In this document: positions 18,914 through 28,083 of the stretch, piece by piece
Layout: each line of letters begins with the position of its first letter
Position numbering within the stretch: position 1 is the first letter of the stretch
Assembly (NCBI GenBank): GCA_009785595.1
Contig: WQVZ01000008.1
Span: forward strand, 1-39,582
From: Defluviitaleaceae bacterium
GTDB lineage: Bacteria > Bacillota > Clostridia > Lachnospirales > WRAX01
Length of the DNA stretch: 39,582 bases
Direction: 5' to 3'
Translations under genes and position numbers: made by a program
The notes under the pieces: generated by a model
Told to the model about the DNA's origin: nothing
Databases searched by the model: none
The model's input: only the letters and a program-made list of their open reading frames with translations

Positions 18914-19603
18914 TTGAAAGAAACCATATATACTATACCTGTGATGGAGGCCTTGGAAAACCCAGGTCCATGCCCTTTTTGCGTCATGAAGGACGGGCTG
19001 GAGCACAGTATAATACATACCCTGATGGGGCCGTCTGTGGCCTATATGGAGGATTATGTGCGCACGGAAACCAACAGGGCGGGGTTTTGTGGGCGGCACT
19101 ATAAGGCCCTGTACGAAAGTAAAAACCGCCTGGGGCTGGCTTTGATGGTTCACACACACCTTATGGATATAAACCAGCATTTGCGGCGGCACGGCCCAAA
19201 GTCGTTTAAACACCTGCAAGAGATAGAGGCGGCTTGTTATATTTGTGATATGGCAGAAAAATCTTTCGCCAGATACTTGGATACTTTCTTTTGGCTTTTT
19301 GCGAAGGAGGAGAAGGTGCGGCAAAGTCTACAAACATCCAACGGATGTTGTCTGCCACATTTGGCAGAAGTTTATGCCATGGCACCAAAAAAGCTTAGCG
19401 GCGCAAATTTGCGGTTGTTTTATGATGTATTGTTCGAGGTGCAGCAGGCTCAAATGGACAAGCTGGACAAAGATTTGGAATGGTTTGCAAAAAAGTTTGA
19501 TTATCGGTACAAAGATGAAAGCTGGCGGGATTCTAAAGACGCAATAGAGCGGGCCGTGGAACGGCTGACAGGCATAAAATTGGGAGAGAGGGAGAAAGAG
19601 TGA
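18914..19603 (+). CDS. DUF6062 family Cys-rich protein
   Basis: MKETIYTIPVMEALENPGPCPFCVMKDGLEHSIIHTLMGPSVAYMEDYVRTETNRAGFCGRHY; CPFC/CYIC pairs. Confidence 0.8.
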   Translation: MKETIYTIPVMEALENPGPCPFCVMKDGLEHSIIHTLMGPSVAYMEDYVRTETNRAGFCGRHYKALYESKNRLGLALMVHTHLMDINQHLRRHGPKSFKHLQEIEAACYICDMAEKSFARYLDTFFWLFAKEEKVRQSLQTSNGCCLPHLAEVYAMAPKKLSGANLRLFYDVLFEVQQAQMDKLDKDLEWFAKKFDYRYKDESWRDSKDAIERAVERLTGIKLGEREKE

Positions 19604-20238
19604 GAATGATGGAAAAAAATAGAAAATTAGCCGGGCTGACCTTTAAAGAAAAAGTGGAATATATATTTAATTACTATAAATTTCGTATTTTGACTGCAAT
19701 TATAGTCGCGGGCATATTGGCGTGGGGTATTAATCATTATATTATCAATCCGCCGCCGCCTATTTTTATTAATGTTTCGTTTTACGGCGGCGTTGCTCAT
19801 ATAGGCTTGGGCCCGGCATTGGAGGAGCATATAAACGAAAATCTTGCCCCAGAGGGCTATGCAACCGTTGTTGGCTATCATTTTCCGGAAGGTGGTGGCC
19901 AGCGGGATATGTCCGCCATGCAGCATTTTTCTACTATGATAGCTGCCGGTATGCTGGATATACTGCTGGTTGCGCCGGGGGAATCAACCGGCCTGCGGTA
20001 TCATGGCGTTGCCACTAATTTGCAGGAAATACTTCCTAACCGCCAGCTTGAAAGGCTTTATGAAATGGGTGCGCTGGTGTATGATTATTTTGGGTTGCGC
20101 CTAGAATTTAGTCCGTATTTTGCCGGATTAGCGGAGGAATTTGGCGGCACTTTTGAGGGCTGGACGCTTTTTGTGGCTTCAAACACGCGAAGATTGGAAG
20201 CCATACAAGAATTTTTAAACTATATTTTTGCCGAGTGA
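19600..20238 (+). CDS. Membrane-anchored hypothetical protein, coupled to DUF6062 gene
   Basis: Single N-terminal TM (YYKFRILTAIIVAGILAWGINHYII) and extracytoplasmic domain. Start overlaps the upstream stop. Confidence 0.7.
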   Translation: MRMMEKNRKLAGLTFKEKVEYIFNYYKFRILTAIIVAGILAWGINHYIINPPPPIFINVSFYGGVAHIGLGPALEEHINENLAPEGYATVVGYHFPEGGGQRDMSAMQHFSTMIAAGMLDILLVAPGESTGLRYHGVATNLQEILPNRQLERLYEMGALVYDYFGLRLEFSPYFAGLAEEFGGTFEGWTLFVASNTRRLEAIQEFLNYIFAE

Positions 20239-20298
20239 CCCATAAACAGCGGGTTTCGAGGTAATTTGAAAAAAATGGAAATTTTTTTTGGAAAAATC

Positions 20299-20327
20299 TT
20301 GCATTTTATTCTGACCTGTGGTACAAT
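20299..20327 (+). promoter_or_regulatory. Putative promoter of spo0A
   Basis: TTGCAT - 17 nt - TACAAT with extended -10 TGG. Confidence 0.6.
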
Positions 20328-20386
20328 CACTTTATTGGTTAATTTTACCAAAAATATAATATTTTTACATTAATGGAGGGGTTATC

Positions 20387-21175
20387 TTGGTTAACGACAA
20401 AACTACAGACAAGGTCAGGATTCTTTTAGCGGACGACAACAGAGAAATTTGTGAAATGGTGCAGGGTTACCTGGACAAACAAAACGACATGGAAGTAATA
20501 AAATGCGTGTTTGATGGCGTGGCCGCCGTGGCCGCCATTGAAAAGCTGGCTCCTAATGTGGCCATTATTGACGGGGTTATGCCAAAGCTGGACGGCCTGG
20601 GGGTGCTGGAAAAAATTGCCGACATGCCGGACAAGCCGATAATTATCGTATTGTCGGAGGTTGTGCAAGAAAAAATAACCAAAAGGGCCATAGATCTTGG
20701 GGCGGACTATTATATGGTAAAACCCTTTGACATGGAGGTTTTGACGCAGCGCATACGCCAGCTTACCGAACAAGGCCGCGAAACCATAGGTCTGGGAGAA
20801 ACCAGGGGTCTTAATTTGCAGATAAATATCGAGCAAAAAGTAACCAACATACTGCACGAAATAGGTGTGCCTGCCCATATACGTGGCTATCATTACATGC
20901 GTGAGGCCATAATGATGGCTGTAAACGACATGGACGTACTTAATTACATCACAAAAGAGCTTTATCCCTCTATTGCCAAAAAAATGAACACCACATCCAG
21001 CCGGGTAGAGCGGGCCATACGCCATGCAATAGAAGTGGCCTGGTCCCGGGGGAAAATTGACGCCATTGATAATCTTTTCGGCTATACCATAAACAACCAC
21101 AAAGGCAAGCCCACTAACAGCGAGTTTATTGCCCTTATTGCAGACAGGTTGCGCCTGGAATTGAAGGCCAGCTGA
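20387..21175 (+). CDS. spo0A: Sporulation transcription factor Spo0A
   Basis: Receiver '[18 protein letters not shown]...[19 protein letters not shown]' plus Spo0A_C '[54 protein letters not shown]'. TTG start with ggagggg RBS. Confidence 0.98.
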   Translation: MVNDKTTDKVRILLADDNREICEMVQGYLDKQNDMEVIKCVFDGVAAVAAIEKLAPNVAIIDGVMPKLDGLGVLEKIADMPDKPIIIVLSEVVQEKITKRAIDLGADYYMVKPFDMEVLTQRIRQLTEQGRETIGLGETRGLNLQINIEQKVTNILHEIGVPAHIRGYHYMREAIMMAVNDMDVLNYITKELYPSIAKKMNTTSSRVERAIRHAIEVAWSRGKIDAIDNLFGYTINNHKGKPTNSEFIALIADRLRLELKAS

Positions 21176-21187
21176 TAGAATCATTAT

Positions 21188-21239
21188 GACCATACAAAAC
21201 ACCGGCCAGGTTAGACCGAGGCCGGTGTTTTGTATGGTC
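21188..21239. terminator. Long bidirectional terminator hairpin between spo0A and the AraC-type gene
   Basis: Perfect 20-bp inverted repeat GACCATACAAAACACCGGCC ... GGCCGGTGTTTTGTATGGTC, 12-nt loop. Confidence 0.8.
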
Positions 21240-22154
21240 TTATTTTTTCACAACGGGGGCATATGCCTGCATGACTGATTGTTCGTCCTTCCAATCTTTG
21301 CTGTAAACCTCAATGGCAGGGTATTTACGAAAGGCGTTTAGTAAATCGCTATGCTCTTCGCGTATTGCATATCTTGATTCTGGTAGCCATTTGCCGTAAA
21401 AAGTGCGCCAAAAATTGCCTGTGAAGATAATTTCCAGGGTGGTATCAAACACAGCAAAGTCACTGGCGGCAAACCTGCGTCCCATCAACCCCATGGGTAG
21501 ATTATCCAGGGTGTTTACCTCCACACCAACAAAATATTTTGCTTTGTTTTCGGGGGTTTCGCTGTGTGTCATGCCATAGATAACGCCTTGTGATATTTGG
21601 TCGGGTATAAGATCGGTAAGTTTTTCATTGTTCCACATATCCCACAACCCGGCTATAGGTGCTGTGCCGTCCTCGCTGTTGTAATGAATGTCGCATTCCA
21701 AGCCCACCACATAAAAGGCATCTTTGTGAATGAACCGTACATTTTCGAAACATTGCATAAGTTCCATACTTGGTTTTCTCCCTTTTGTCCATAAATTTTC
21801 CGGGGGAAAGGGGTTGATGGATGGGCGATGTATTCGGAACTGTGCCGGCGTAATTCCGTACATCTGGGAAAAGCTTCTTGTAAATGCCTGTTGGGACGAA
21901 AAGCCGTTTGCGTATGCTATCTCTATCAGTTGTTTGCTGCCATCGCGTAGCTCCAATGCCGCATGGTACAGGCGGTATCGGTTTAGGTAATTTTTTACCG
22001 TATAGCCTGTAAAAGTGCGGAACATAAAGGAGAAATACGACGGTGATAGATACGCTCCTGCGGCTATGTCTGTAACGGTAATGGGTTCGGCATACATATT
22101 GTGGATGTATAAGGTGGATTTGTAGATGGTTTGCTCTATGTCCATTGGGCACAA
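21240..22154 (-). CDS. AraC family regulator with C-terminal GyrI-like/effector-binding domain (Rob/SoxS-like)
   Basis: N-terminal 'ITVTDIAAGAYLSPSYFSFMFRTFTGYTVKNYLNRYRLYHAALELRDGSKQLIEIAYANGFSSQQAFTRSFSQMYGITPAQFR'; C-terminal GyrI-like 'IAGLWDMWNNEKL...YFVGVEV'. Confidence 0.92.
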   Translation of the reverse strand: MCPMDIEQTIYKSTLYIHNMYAEPITVTDIAAGAYLSPSYFSFMFRTFTGYTVKNYLNRYRLYHAALELRDGSKQLIEIAYANGFSSQQAFTRSFSQMYGITPAQFRIHRPSINPFPPENLWTKGRKPSMELMQCFENVRFIHKDAFYVVGLECDIHYNSEDGTAPIAGLWDMWNNEKLTDLIPDQISQGVIYGMTHSETPENKAKYFVGVEVNTLDNLPMGLMGRRFAASDFAVFDTTLEIIFTGNFWRTFYGKWLPESRYAIREEHSDLLNAFRKYPAIEVYSKDWKDEQSVMQAYAPVVKK

Positions 22155-22290
22155 CCCCCTCTCGGATATGAGTATATTTTAACAGGGCCGCCAAGGGATG
22201 TATTATCAAAAACAACTTTCTTGTATGCAAAAAGGACAGCGATGTGCTGTCCTGCAAAATTAATAACAATGTAGGGGATATCCTTGAACA

Positions 22291-23442
22291 TTAATGCCGG
22301 TAGAATTCGGCAGTGATGTCGTGTATAATGCGTTGGTCTCCTTCGAATAAAAGTCTGCGTATGCGGAACAGCCCGGTTTTTTGAGTGGGGAATCTTTCTA
22401 GGTCAACCACAAAATCCATAATTTCGCCGCTAAGCATATGGTGAGAGGCGGCGGCAAATGCAGCGGGACCTTCTGTTGTCTCCCAAAATTCGCCGTTAAA
22501 ACGCTCCATATCCATACGCCAGTTTATTTCTACTACATTGGGAGTGTTGTTGATTATTGTTGCTATCATATGGCTGTTGTATTGTTCGTGATAAGTTATG
22601 GACATTTGAACATCGCCGCTGGGAGGATAATTGATGCGATCAGCGGCGGGCTCTGGTGGGGTGGTACCCAGATAGTGCAGGTTGTACAGGCGAAACAGGG
22701 AGTCGTTGCGGATTAACAGACTTTGATAGTTTAGATCCCTTGCTATAGATTCTCCAATATTATCCAAAATTATATTACGGGCTGTTTCTTCACCCATGGG
22801 CCAGCCAGTCGATGAAGATTGGCGTATAAATGCTACCGGTGGGGTTTCTATCTCCAGGGGAGCAATTTCTATTAAATCGTAATTGCCGCTTAGAAGAAAA
22901 ATGCGCACCCGGCCGCCCGGCATGGTGTCGTGTACAAGTTTAAGGTCCTCCATGGTGCCGCCGCTTTGGAGATATATGTTTAAATAATCGTCAAATCTGC
23001 GCAGGTGCCAAAGGGTTGGGTCAAAATCCACAAAAGAAAATTCTCTGGAAAAATCCTCTAAAATGCTGCCGCCTATAGAGGCGTTCATTATGTTTCCGTC
23101 TTGCTTAACTATGTGCAGCCAATAATCTGTTGGGGTTATCATTTGAGACAGATGGGTTATTTTGTGATGTACTTTTTGCAAATCGGCACGAAAATGATAA
23201 AGAGGGAAAGAGCGCAGGGAAAAGGCTATCATAGCGCCGTTTGATGGTCTTTCTTCGGATGGATTAAGGCTGCCAAGGCCAAAAATAGCCGCAAGGTCGG
23301 TGTCTTCTTGGGTGTCTGCAACGGATACAAGCTCTTCATTGTCGGGTCTGTTGGTAAGGTTGTCTAAATTAAAAATAATGGACACGACCAAAAGGCCGAA
23401 GCAAACCAGGCTTACCGCCGCAAAAGTAGCAAATTTTCTCAT
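22291..23442 (-). CDS. Exported/membrane-anchored hypothetical protein, possible C-terminal Ig-like domain
   Basis: N-terminal TM/signal anchor MRKFATFAAVSLVCFGLLVVSIIF; C-terminal 'IATIINNTPNVVEINWRMDMERFNGEFWETTE...LSGEIMDFVVDLERFPTQKTGLFRIRRLLF' resembles bacterial Ig-like domains. Confidence 0.6.
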   Translation of the reverse strand: MRKFATFAAVSLVCFGLLVVSIIFNLDNLTNRPDNEELVSVADTQEDTDLAAIFGLGSLNPSEERPSNGAMIAFSLRSFPLYHFRADLQKVHHKITHLSQMITPTDYWLHIVKQDGNIMNASIGGSILEDFSREFSFVDFDPTLWHLRRFDDYLNIYLQSGGTMEDLKLVHDTMPGGRVRIFLLSGNYDLIEIAPLEIETPPVAFIRQSSSTGWPMGEETARNIILDNIGESIARDLNYQSLLIRNDSLFRLYNLHYLGTTPPEPAADRINYPPSGDVQMSITYHEQYNSHMIATIINNTPNVVEINWRMDMERFNGEFWETTEGPAAFAAASHHMLSGEIMDFVVDLERFPTQKTGLFRIRRLLFEGDQRIIHDITAEFYRH

Positions 23443-23566
23443 GATGTCACCTCCATGTCTACATTATATCAGAAAATCGCGGCGGCATCAACGAATTTGT
23501 CACAAAAAATTCACAACTCGGCCGGATTTTTGTGGTAGAATGAACATAATACAAAAAGGGCGGTGG

Positions 23567-24253
23567 ATGATGACTAACTTTAAGATTTTGGCGGTGGATG
23601 ATGACAAAAACATTGCCCAGCTTATAGAGCTGTATCTGACAAAAGAAGGGCACGATGTGCGCTTGGCTTTTGATGGCCCAACTGCCCTTGCGGAATTTGC
23701 GGCATTTGCGCCCCGTTTGGTGGTGCTGGATTTGATGTTGCCGGGTATTGACGGCTATGAAATATGCCGCCAGATACGCAAAACCAGCGGCGTGCCCATA
23801 ATTATGCTGACGGCCCGGGGCGAGGTTTTTGATAAAGTGCTGGGTCTGGAGCTTGGTGCTGACGACTATATGGTAAAGCCCTTTGACGGCAAGGAGCTTG
23901 CGGCCAGGGTAAAGGCCGTGTTGCGTAGATATAGCAAGACGGAAGATGATGCCGGGGTTGTGACGGCCCCCGGTCTTACCATAGACCCTGCAACATATAT
24001 AGTGACATATCATGGCAAGGAGCTTGCCCTGCCGCCCAAGGAATTTGAGCTGCTGCACTACTTGGCATCGCGCCCCGGACGGGTTTTTACAAGGGATCAA
24101 TTACTGGACAGTCTTTGGGGTTATGAATTTTTTGGAGACAGCCGCACGGTGGATGTGCATATCAAGCGCATACGGGAAAAATTGGACGGCGAGGATAGCT
24201 GGAGCATTAAAACTGTGTGGGGCGTGGGGTATAAATTTGAATTAAAGCCGTAG
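23567..24253 (+). CDS. OmpR/PhoB-family response regulator
   Basis: MMTNFKILAVDDDKNIAQLIELYL, 'LVVLDLMLPGIDGYEICRQIRK', 'GADDYMVKPFDGKELAARVKAVLRR', winged-helix 'LPPKEFELLHYLASRPGRVFTRDQLLDSLWGYEFFGDSRTVDVHIKRIREKL'. Confidence 0.96.
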   Translation: MMTNFKILAVDDDKNIAQLIELYLTKEGHDVRLAFDGPTALAEFAAFAPRLVVLDLMLPGIDGYEICRQIRKTSGVPIIMLTARGEVFDKVLGLELGADDYMVKPFDGKELAARVKAVLRRYSKTEDDAGVVTAPGLTIDPATYIVTYHGKELALPPKEFELLHYLASRPGRVFTRDQLLDSLWGYEFFGDSRTVDVHIKRIREKLDGEDSWSIKTVWGVGYKFELKP

Positions 24254-24265
24254 GGTGGTGCAGCC

Positions 24266-25684
24266 ATGTTTAAATCCATATTTTCCAAACATTTGGCAGC
24301 CTATTTGGGCTCGGTAATAATAGTATTTGCGGCACTGGCCGTCGGGCTTAACCACTCTTTTCAAAACTTCTTTGTCAGCCAAACCGTTGATACCTTAGTG
24401 CGCCAGGGGCAGCAAATTGCCGAATCTTATGCCCGTCTGGAGGGCCTTGGCGGCCCGTTTTGGAGTGCGCAGCACAGCCAGGCCCTGGCACAGCTTAATA
24501 ACGACATGCGCACGCTGTCCACCCTTGGGGCCAGTGCCATTGTGGTTGATGTTGCCGGCGGGGTGCATATTACCACGGCGGATATAGGCCAGGTTGTTTT
24601 GGACGTAGAGATGATGCGGGTTTTTGAGGGAGAAATGACTGTGCAGCAAGTACCGGCGGGGGAATTGTTTGCTACGGCCACGCTGACGGTGGGTTATCCT
24701 ATCATCATCAATGGCCAGATATGGGGTGCTATTTTTATGAACCAGCCCATTGACGAAGTTATCGCGGTGTCCAGTGCCGCCATGGGCCAGGTTTTTATAG
24801 CACTTATCGCATCTGCCGCCATTATTTTTGTACTTATTTTCATTACATCCCGCACCATGAGCCGCCCTATTAGGGCCGTAAGCGCTGCTGCCAAGGAAAT
24901 TGCCCAGGGCAGTTTTGGCAAGCGGCTGGCGGTTAGCAGCAAGGATGAAATTGGCCAGCTGGCACAAAGCTTTAACCACATGGCCGCCAGCCTGGATGAT
25001 ATAGAGAAAACACGGCGGGAATTTATTGCTAATATTTCTCATGACCTGCGCTCGCCTCTTACGTCTATGAAGGGTTTTTTGCAAGCTACATTGGACGGCA
25101 CTATAAACGAGGCTGACAGAGAGCGTTATCTGGTTATTGTTTTGGCGGAAACAGAGCGGCTGGTGGGGCTGGCCGATGGTATTTTGGAGCTTAGCCGAGC
25201 CCAGCAGCACGGAGATGGGCTGCATATAGAAACCTTTGACATTAACGAGTTGCTGCGCCGCGCTGTGCTTATGTTTGAGGCCCGCATCGGGGCGGCAAAC
25301 CTTGATGTGGCCGCAGATTTTGCCAGGGAACGCACCATGGTAAAGGCCGACCGGGAGAAAATAAGCCGTATAGTGCATAATTTGCTGGATAATGCGGTGA
25401 AATTTACGCCGCCCGGCGGGCGCATTGATGTTTCCACCCAAAACCAGGGCGCCAAGGTGGCAATTGCCATTGCAGACACCGGAATGGGCATGGACGAAGC
25501 CACCGCCGGACAGGTTTTTCACCGTTTTTACAAGGCTGATGCATCCCGGGGTGTTGGCGCGGGCTCCGGCCTGGGGTTGTCTATTGTTAAAGAGCTTGTG
25601 ATGGCCCATGGTGAAAGCATAAGCCTGCAAAGCCGCCTGGGTATGGGCAGCAGATTTTCATTTACATTGCCGCGGGTGGATTAA
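24266..25684 (+). CDS. Sensor histidine kinase (HAMP-HisKA-HATPase)
   Basis: Two TMs, HAMP, 'REFIANISHDLRSPLTSMKGFLQATLDG', 'LLDNAVKFTPPGGRIDVS', 'ADTGMGMDEA', 'GAGSGLGLSIVKELVMAHG'. Confidence 0.96.
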   Translation: MFKSIFSKHLAAYLGSVIIVFAALAVGLNHSFQNFFVSQTVDTLVRQGQQIAESYARLEGLGGPFWSAQHSQALAQLNNDMRTLSTLGASAIVVDVAGGVHITTADIGQVVLDVEMMRVFEGEMTVQQVPAGELFATATLTVGYPIIINGQIWGAIFMNQPIDEVIAVSSAAMGQVFIALIASAAIIFVLIFITSRTMSRPIRAVSAAAKEIAQGSFGKRLAVSSKDEIGQLAQSFNHMAASLDDIEKTRREFIANISHDLRSPLTSMKGFLQATLDGTINEADRERYLVIVLAETERLVGLADGILELSRAQQHGDGLHIETFDINELLRRAVLMFEARIGAANLDVAADFARERTMVKADREKISRIVHNLLDNAVKFTPPGGRIDVSTQNQGAKVAIAIADTGMGMDEATAGQVFHRFYKADASRGVGAGSGLGLSIVKELVMAHGESISLQSRLGMGSRFSFTLPRVD

Positions 25685-25810
25685 GAACATGCGTTCATAG
25701 AGCTATTCAAAAAAACGCTCGAAAATCCGCACAATCCATCCATGAACACAGCTTCTAAAAAAGGTGACCACGCTACGAACCAATTTTTGGGCATGTAGTA
25801 CAAGTGCAAA

Positions 25811-25850
25811 ATGAGACAGGCGGCAAAATGCTGCCTGTCTCATTCTTTTT
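25811..25850. terminator. Terminator hairpin between HK and the minus-strand Panacea-linked gene
   Basis: atgagacaggc - 11 nt - gcctgtctcat followed by tcttttt. The stop codon of 25840-26193 lies in the right arm. Confidence 0.75.
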
Positions 25851-26193
25851 CATTTGCGCCAAACATAAAGCCAAGGATGAAGGTGAGGGGAGGTATGAGC
25901 AGACGAACCACCTCCAGGGAAAACTCTTTTATATCCATTGTGGCCGGGTGGCTGGCCCAGGTCATGATTAAGCCGTAGGTGACACCGGCGAAGTAGACAC
26001 CGGCTATAACCATGACCACCAGGCGCACCAAACGATAGCCGCTGCGGAAGCGCTCTAAGGATATTTCTTCTGGGTCAGTGTTTATGGGGCGGCTGGGTTT
26101 TGGTGGGGTGTATTCGGTGTAGGTGACGGGTTCTGTGCATTCCGGCTCTATTTCTATTTCCAGCACCCTTGCGCCTTTTGTAGGGTCATGCAT
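25840..26193 (-). CDS. Small two-TM membrane protein, candidate partner of the Panacea gene
   Basis: ATG 26193 overlaps the upstream TGA (TGATG); aggtgg SD 8 nt upstream. TM1 LVRLVVMVIAGVYFAGVTYGLIM, TM2 VVRLLIPPLTFILGFMFGA, acidic N-terminal tail. Confidence 0.75.
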   Translation of the reverse strand: MHDPTKGARVLEIEIEPECTEPVTYTEYTPPKPSRPINTDPEEISLERFRSGYRLVRLVVMVIAGVYFAGVTYGLIMTWASHPATMDIKEFSLEVVRLLIPPLTFILGFMFGANEKE

Positions 26194-26651
26194 CAACTGT
26201 GCCACCTTTCGTTCCAAATATCCACTTTTTTAAGGCGGGCATCTTGACGGGTGATGGCCTTGGACCAGGCAGTGTCTTTTTTGCTGGTTAGGCCGCGCAG
26301 CTCCCAGCCTGTGTGGGTGTGGTATTGGGCTATGATGTGGTGCATGGCTTGATAGAATTCGTCATTTTGCCGGGATATGACGCGAGGGTTTTTGTCGCTG
26401 CCAAAAAGCATATATCGGTTGATATTTTTGTCGTCAAATGCTTTGAAGGCATCATAAACACTGCGCAAAACCGGGCCATGCTGCCAGGCCAAAAAGGGTT
26501 CGTCAAAAAGGGTGTCGCCGGTGTCTTTTAAATAGAGTTTATACACAAAATATATCAGCTTTTGCAGCTTCATATGGGTTATGGAATGCCCGGCCCGAAA
26601 AAAGTGGTGCAAGATTGTGTTGGCTATAAGCAGTGCGGGATTATAATTCAT
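26193..26651 (-). CDS. Panacea-domain (DUF4065 / SocA-GepA-like) protein, candidate antitoxin
   Basis: aaaggaggtgg RBS before ATG 26651; 'ITHMKLQKLIYFVYKLYLKDTGDTLFDEPFLAWQHGPVLRSVYDAFKAF' is the hallmark of PF13274. Confidence 0.92.
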   Translation of the reverse strand: MNYNPALLIANTILHHFFRAGHSITHMKLQKLIYFVYKLYLKDTGDTLFDEPFLAWQHGPVLRSVYDAFKAFDDKNINRYMLFGSDKNPRVISRQNDEFYQAMHHIIAQYHTHTGWELRGLTSKKDTAWSKAITRQDARLKKVDIWNERWHS

Positions 26652-26700
26652 GCCGCCACCTCCTTTTACCATAGTATGTATGGCGGGCCGGTTTGGCACT

Positions 26701-26727
26701 AAAAAAAGCGGCCATTTCGGCCGCTCA
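26701..26727 (-). terminator. Rho-independent terminator of tmcAL
   Basis: Minus strand AGCGGCC-GAAAT-GGCCGCTTTTTTT. Confidence 0.85.
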
Positions 26728-26732
26728 TATTT

Positions 26733-27920
26733 TTATACTATGACCATAGGTGTGGCCAGTTCATTTATTGCCGCAACGCCATGGGGCCGCATGGCCAGCC
26801 AATAGATTTTTGTGGCTGCCAGCTCCATGTCCAGTAGGGTTTTGGCGGCGGCTGGCAGGTTGGCGGTGTGTTTTAAATTGGTGATAACTGGCAGGTTGGC
26901 GGTTTTGTGCAGTTTGTGGAGCAAGTCCCGGCGGCTGCGGCGAAAGCCAAGCACACGTATATATGGGATGGGGGCGTAGTGATTTTGGCGGGATATGTCT
27001 AAGATAATGTGTAATATGGCCCGCTGTATGGCGGTGCGCGTGTGGTTTTTGCATTTTGCGGCGGCAATTATGTGGGATATTAGGTAATGGTCACGGGCGG
27101 CGGCGGTTATGCGGTTTTGTAGCCCTTCTGATGTGCCATATGTGCCGCGCTGTAGGGCAAAATGAAAAAATGGGCTGAAATTGTCTATGTGATTTATGGC
27201 GGACAGGTCGTGCTCTTGGCGTAAGATATCAAGGCTTTGGGCTGGCATAAGGGGTGCCAGCGCATCTAAGCTACCGCCGCCGCGCACATGCTTGCGTATG
27301 GAGGATGCCGAGGCGGAGTCTTGTAAAAAATCCGTGGCGTGGTGGTCTGCGCCATAGCGCAGACTGGTTGCGGGCACAAGGGGTAGGCTTTCTTTTATAA
27401 TGGCTTTAAGATATTCTATGCCCAAGATATTATTTGGGCTTGAAATTATATGGGTGGCAGCGGGGCAAATGGCACCTAGGGCATAAGCGCGGGCCGCCGG
27501 GAAAGATGCGCCCGAAGCCAGTTTTTGACGTAGAATACGCTTAAAGTCGGCGTTTTCGTTGCATAATAATGTGGCCAGGCGGTGCAGGGGTGCAATATCG
27601 CCGCTTTCGGAGCCAAAACAAAGAGCATCCACCATGCCGGTGGCCGCCAGCAGACGGCAACCGCCCAGGGCAAAGGCTTCGGCACTGGCAGTGGCATAGG
27701 GTACGGGTAATTCCAGCACCATATCGGCACCGCAATGTAGTGCGGCTTCGGTGCGGCGGAATTTGTCTATAAGGGCTGCTTCGCCCCTTTGCACAAAATT
27801 GCCGCTTAGGGCTACAACGGCCGCATTTGCGCCGGTTATTTTTTTTGCCCACCTTAATTGATGTAAATGCCCATTGTGAAATGGATTGTACTCTGCTATA
27901 ATGCCGCAAATATCAGCCAT
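26733..27920 (-). CDS. tmcAL: tRNA(Met) cytidine acetate ligase TmcAL
   Basis: MADICGIIAEYNPFHNGHLHQLRWAKKITGANAAVVALSGNFVQRGEAALIDKFRRTEAALHCGADMVLELPVPYATASAEAFALGG. Confidence 0.95.
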   Translation of the reverse strand: MADICGIIAEYNPFHNGHLHQLRWAKKITGANAAVVALSGNFVQRGEAALIDKFRRTEAALHCGADMVLELPVPYATASAEAFALGGCRLLAATGMVDALCFGSESGDIAPLHRLATLLCNENADFKRILRQKLASGASFPAARAYALGAICPAATHIISSPNNILGIEYLKAIIKESLPLVPATSLRYGADHHATDFLQDSASASSIRKHVRGGGSLDALAPLMPAQSLDILRQEHDLSAINHIDNFSPFFHFALQRGTYGTSEGLQNRITAAARDHYLISHIIAAAKCKNHTRTAIQRAILHIILDISRQNHYAPIPYIRVLGFRRSRRDLLHKLHKTANLPVITNLKHTANLPAAAKTLLDMELAATKIYWLAMRPHGVAAINELATPMVIV

Positions 27921-27986
27921 ATTCTGCCTCCTTTATCGTACTTTTTATTATACCCCAGCGGAAACTTCTTGTCTATTCGATATTTC

Positions 27987-28015
27987 TTGACAAAGCTGTT
28001 TGCTTTAGGTATGAT
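27987..28015 (+). promoter_or_regulatory. Sigma-A promoter of coiled-coil ORF
   Basis: TTGACA - 17 nt - TATGAT. Confidence 0.75.
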
Positions 28016-28083
28016 TATTGGTATTATGAAAGAAATGGGGTCTGCATTGGCCCTGATATACATCACAAAGGAAGGAGAATATT

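Noticed and set aside
24395-25630. 411-aa minus-strand ORF over the histidine kinase
   Set aside because: Antisense shadow of a well-supported histidine kinase gene.
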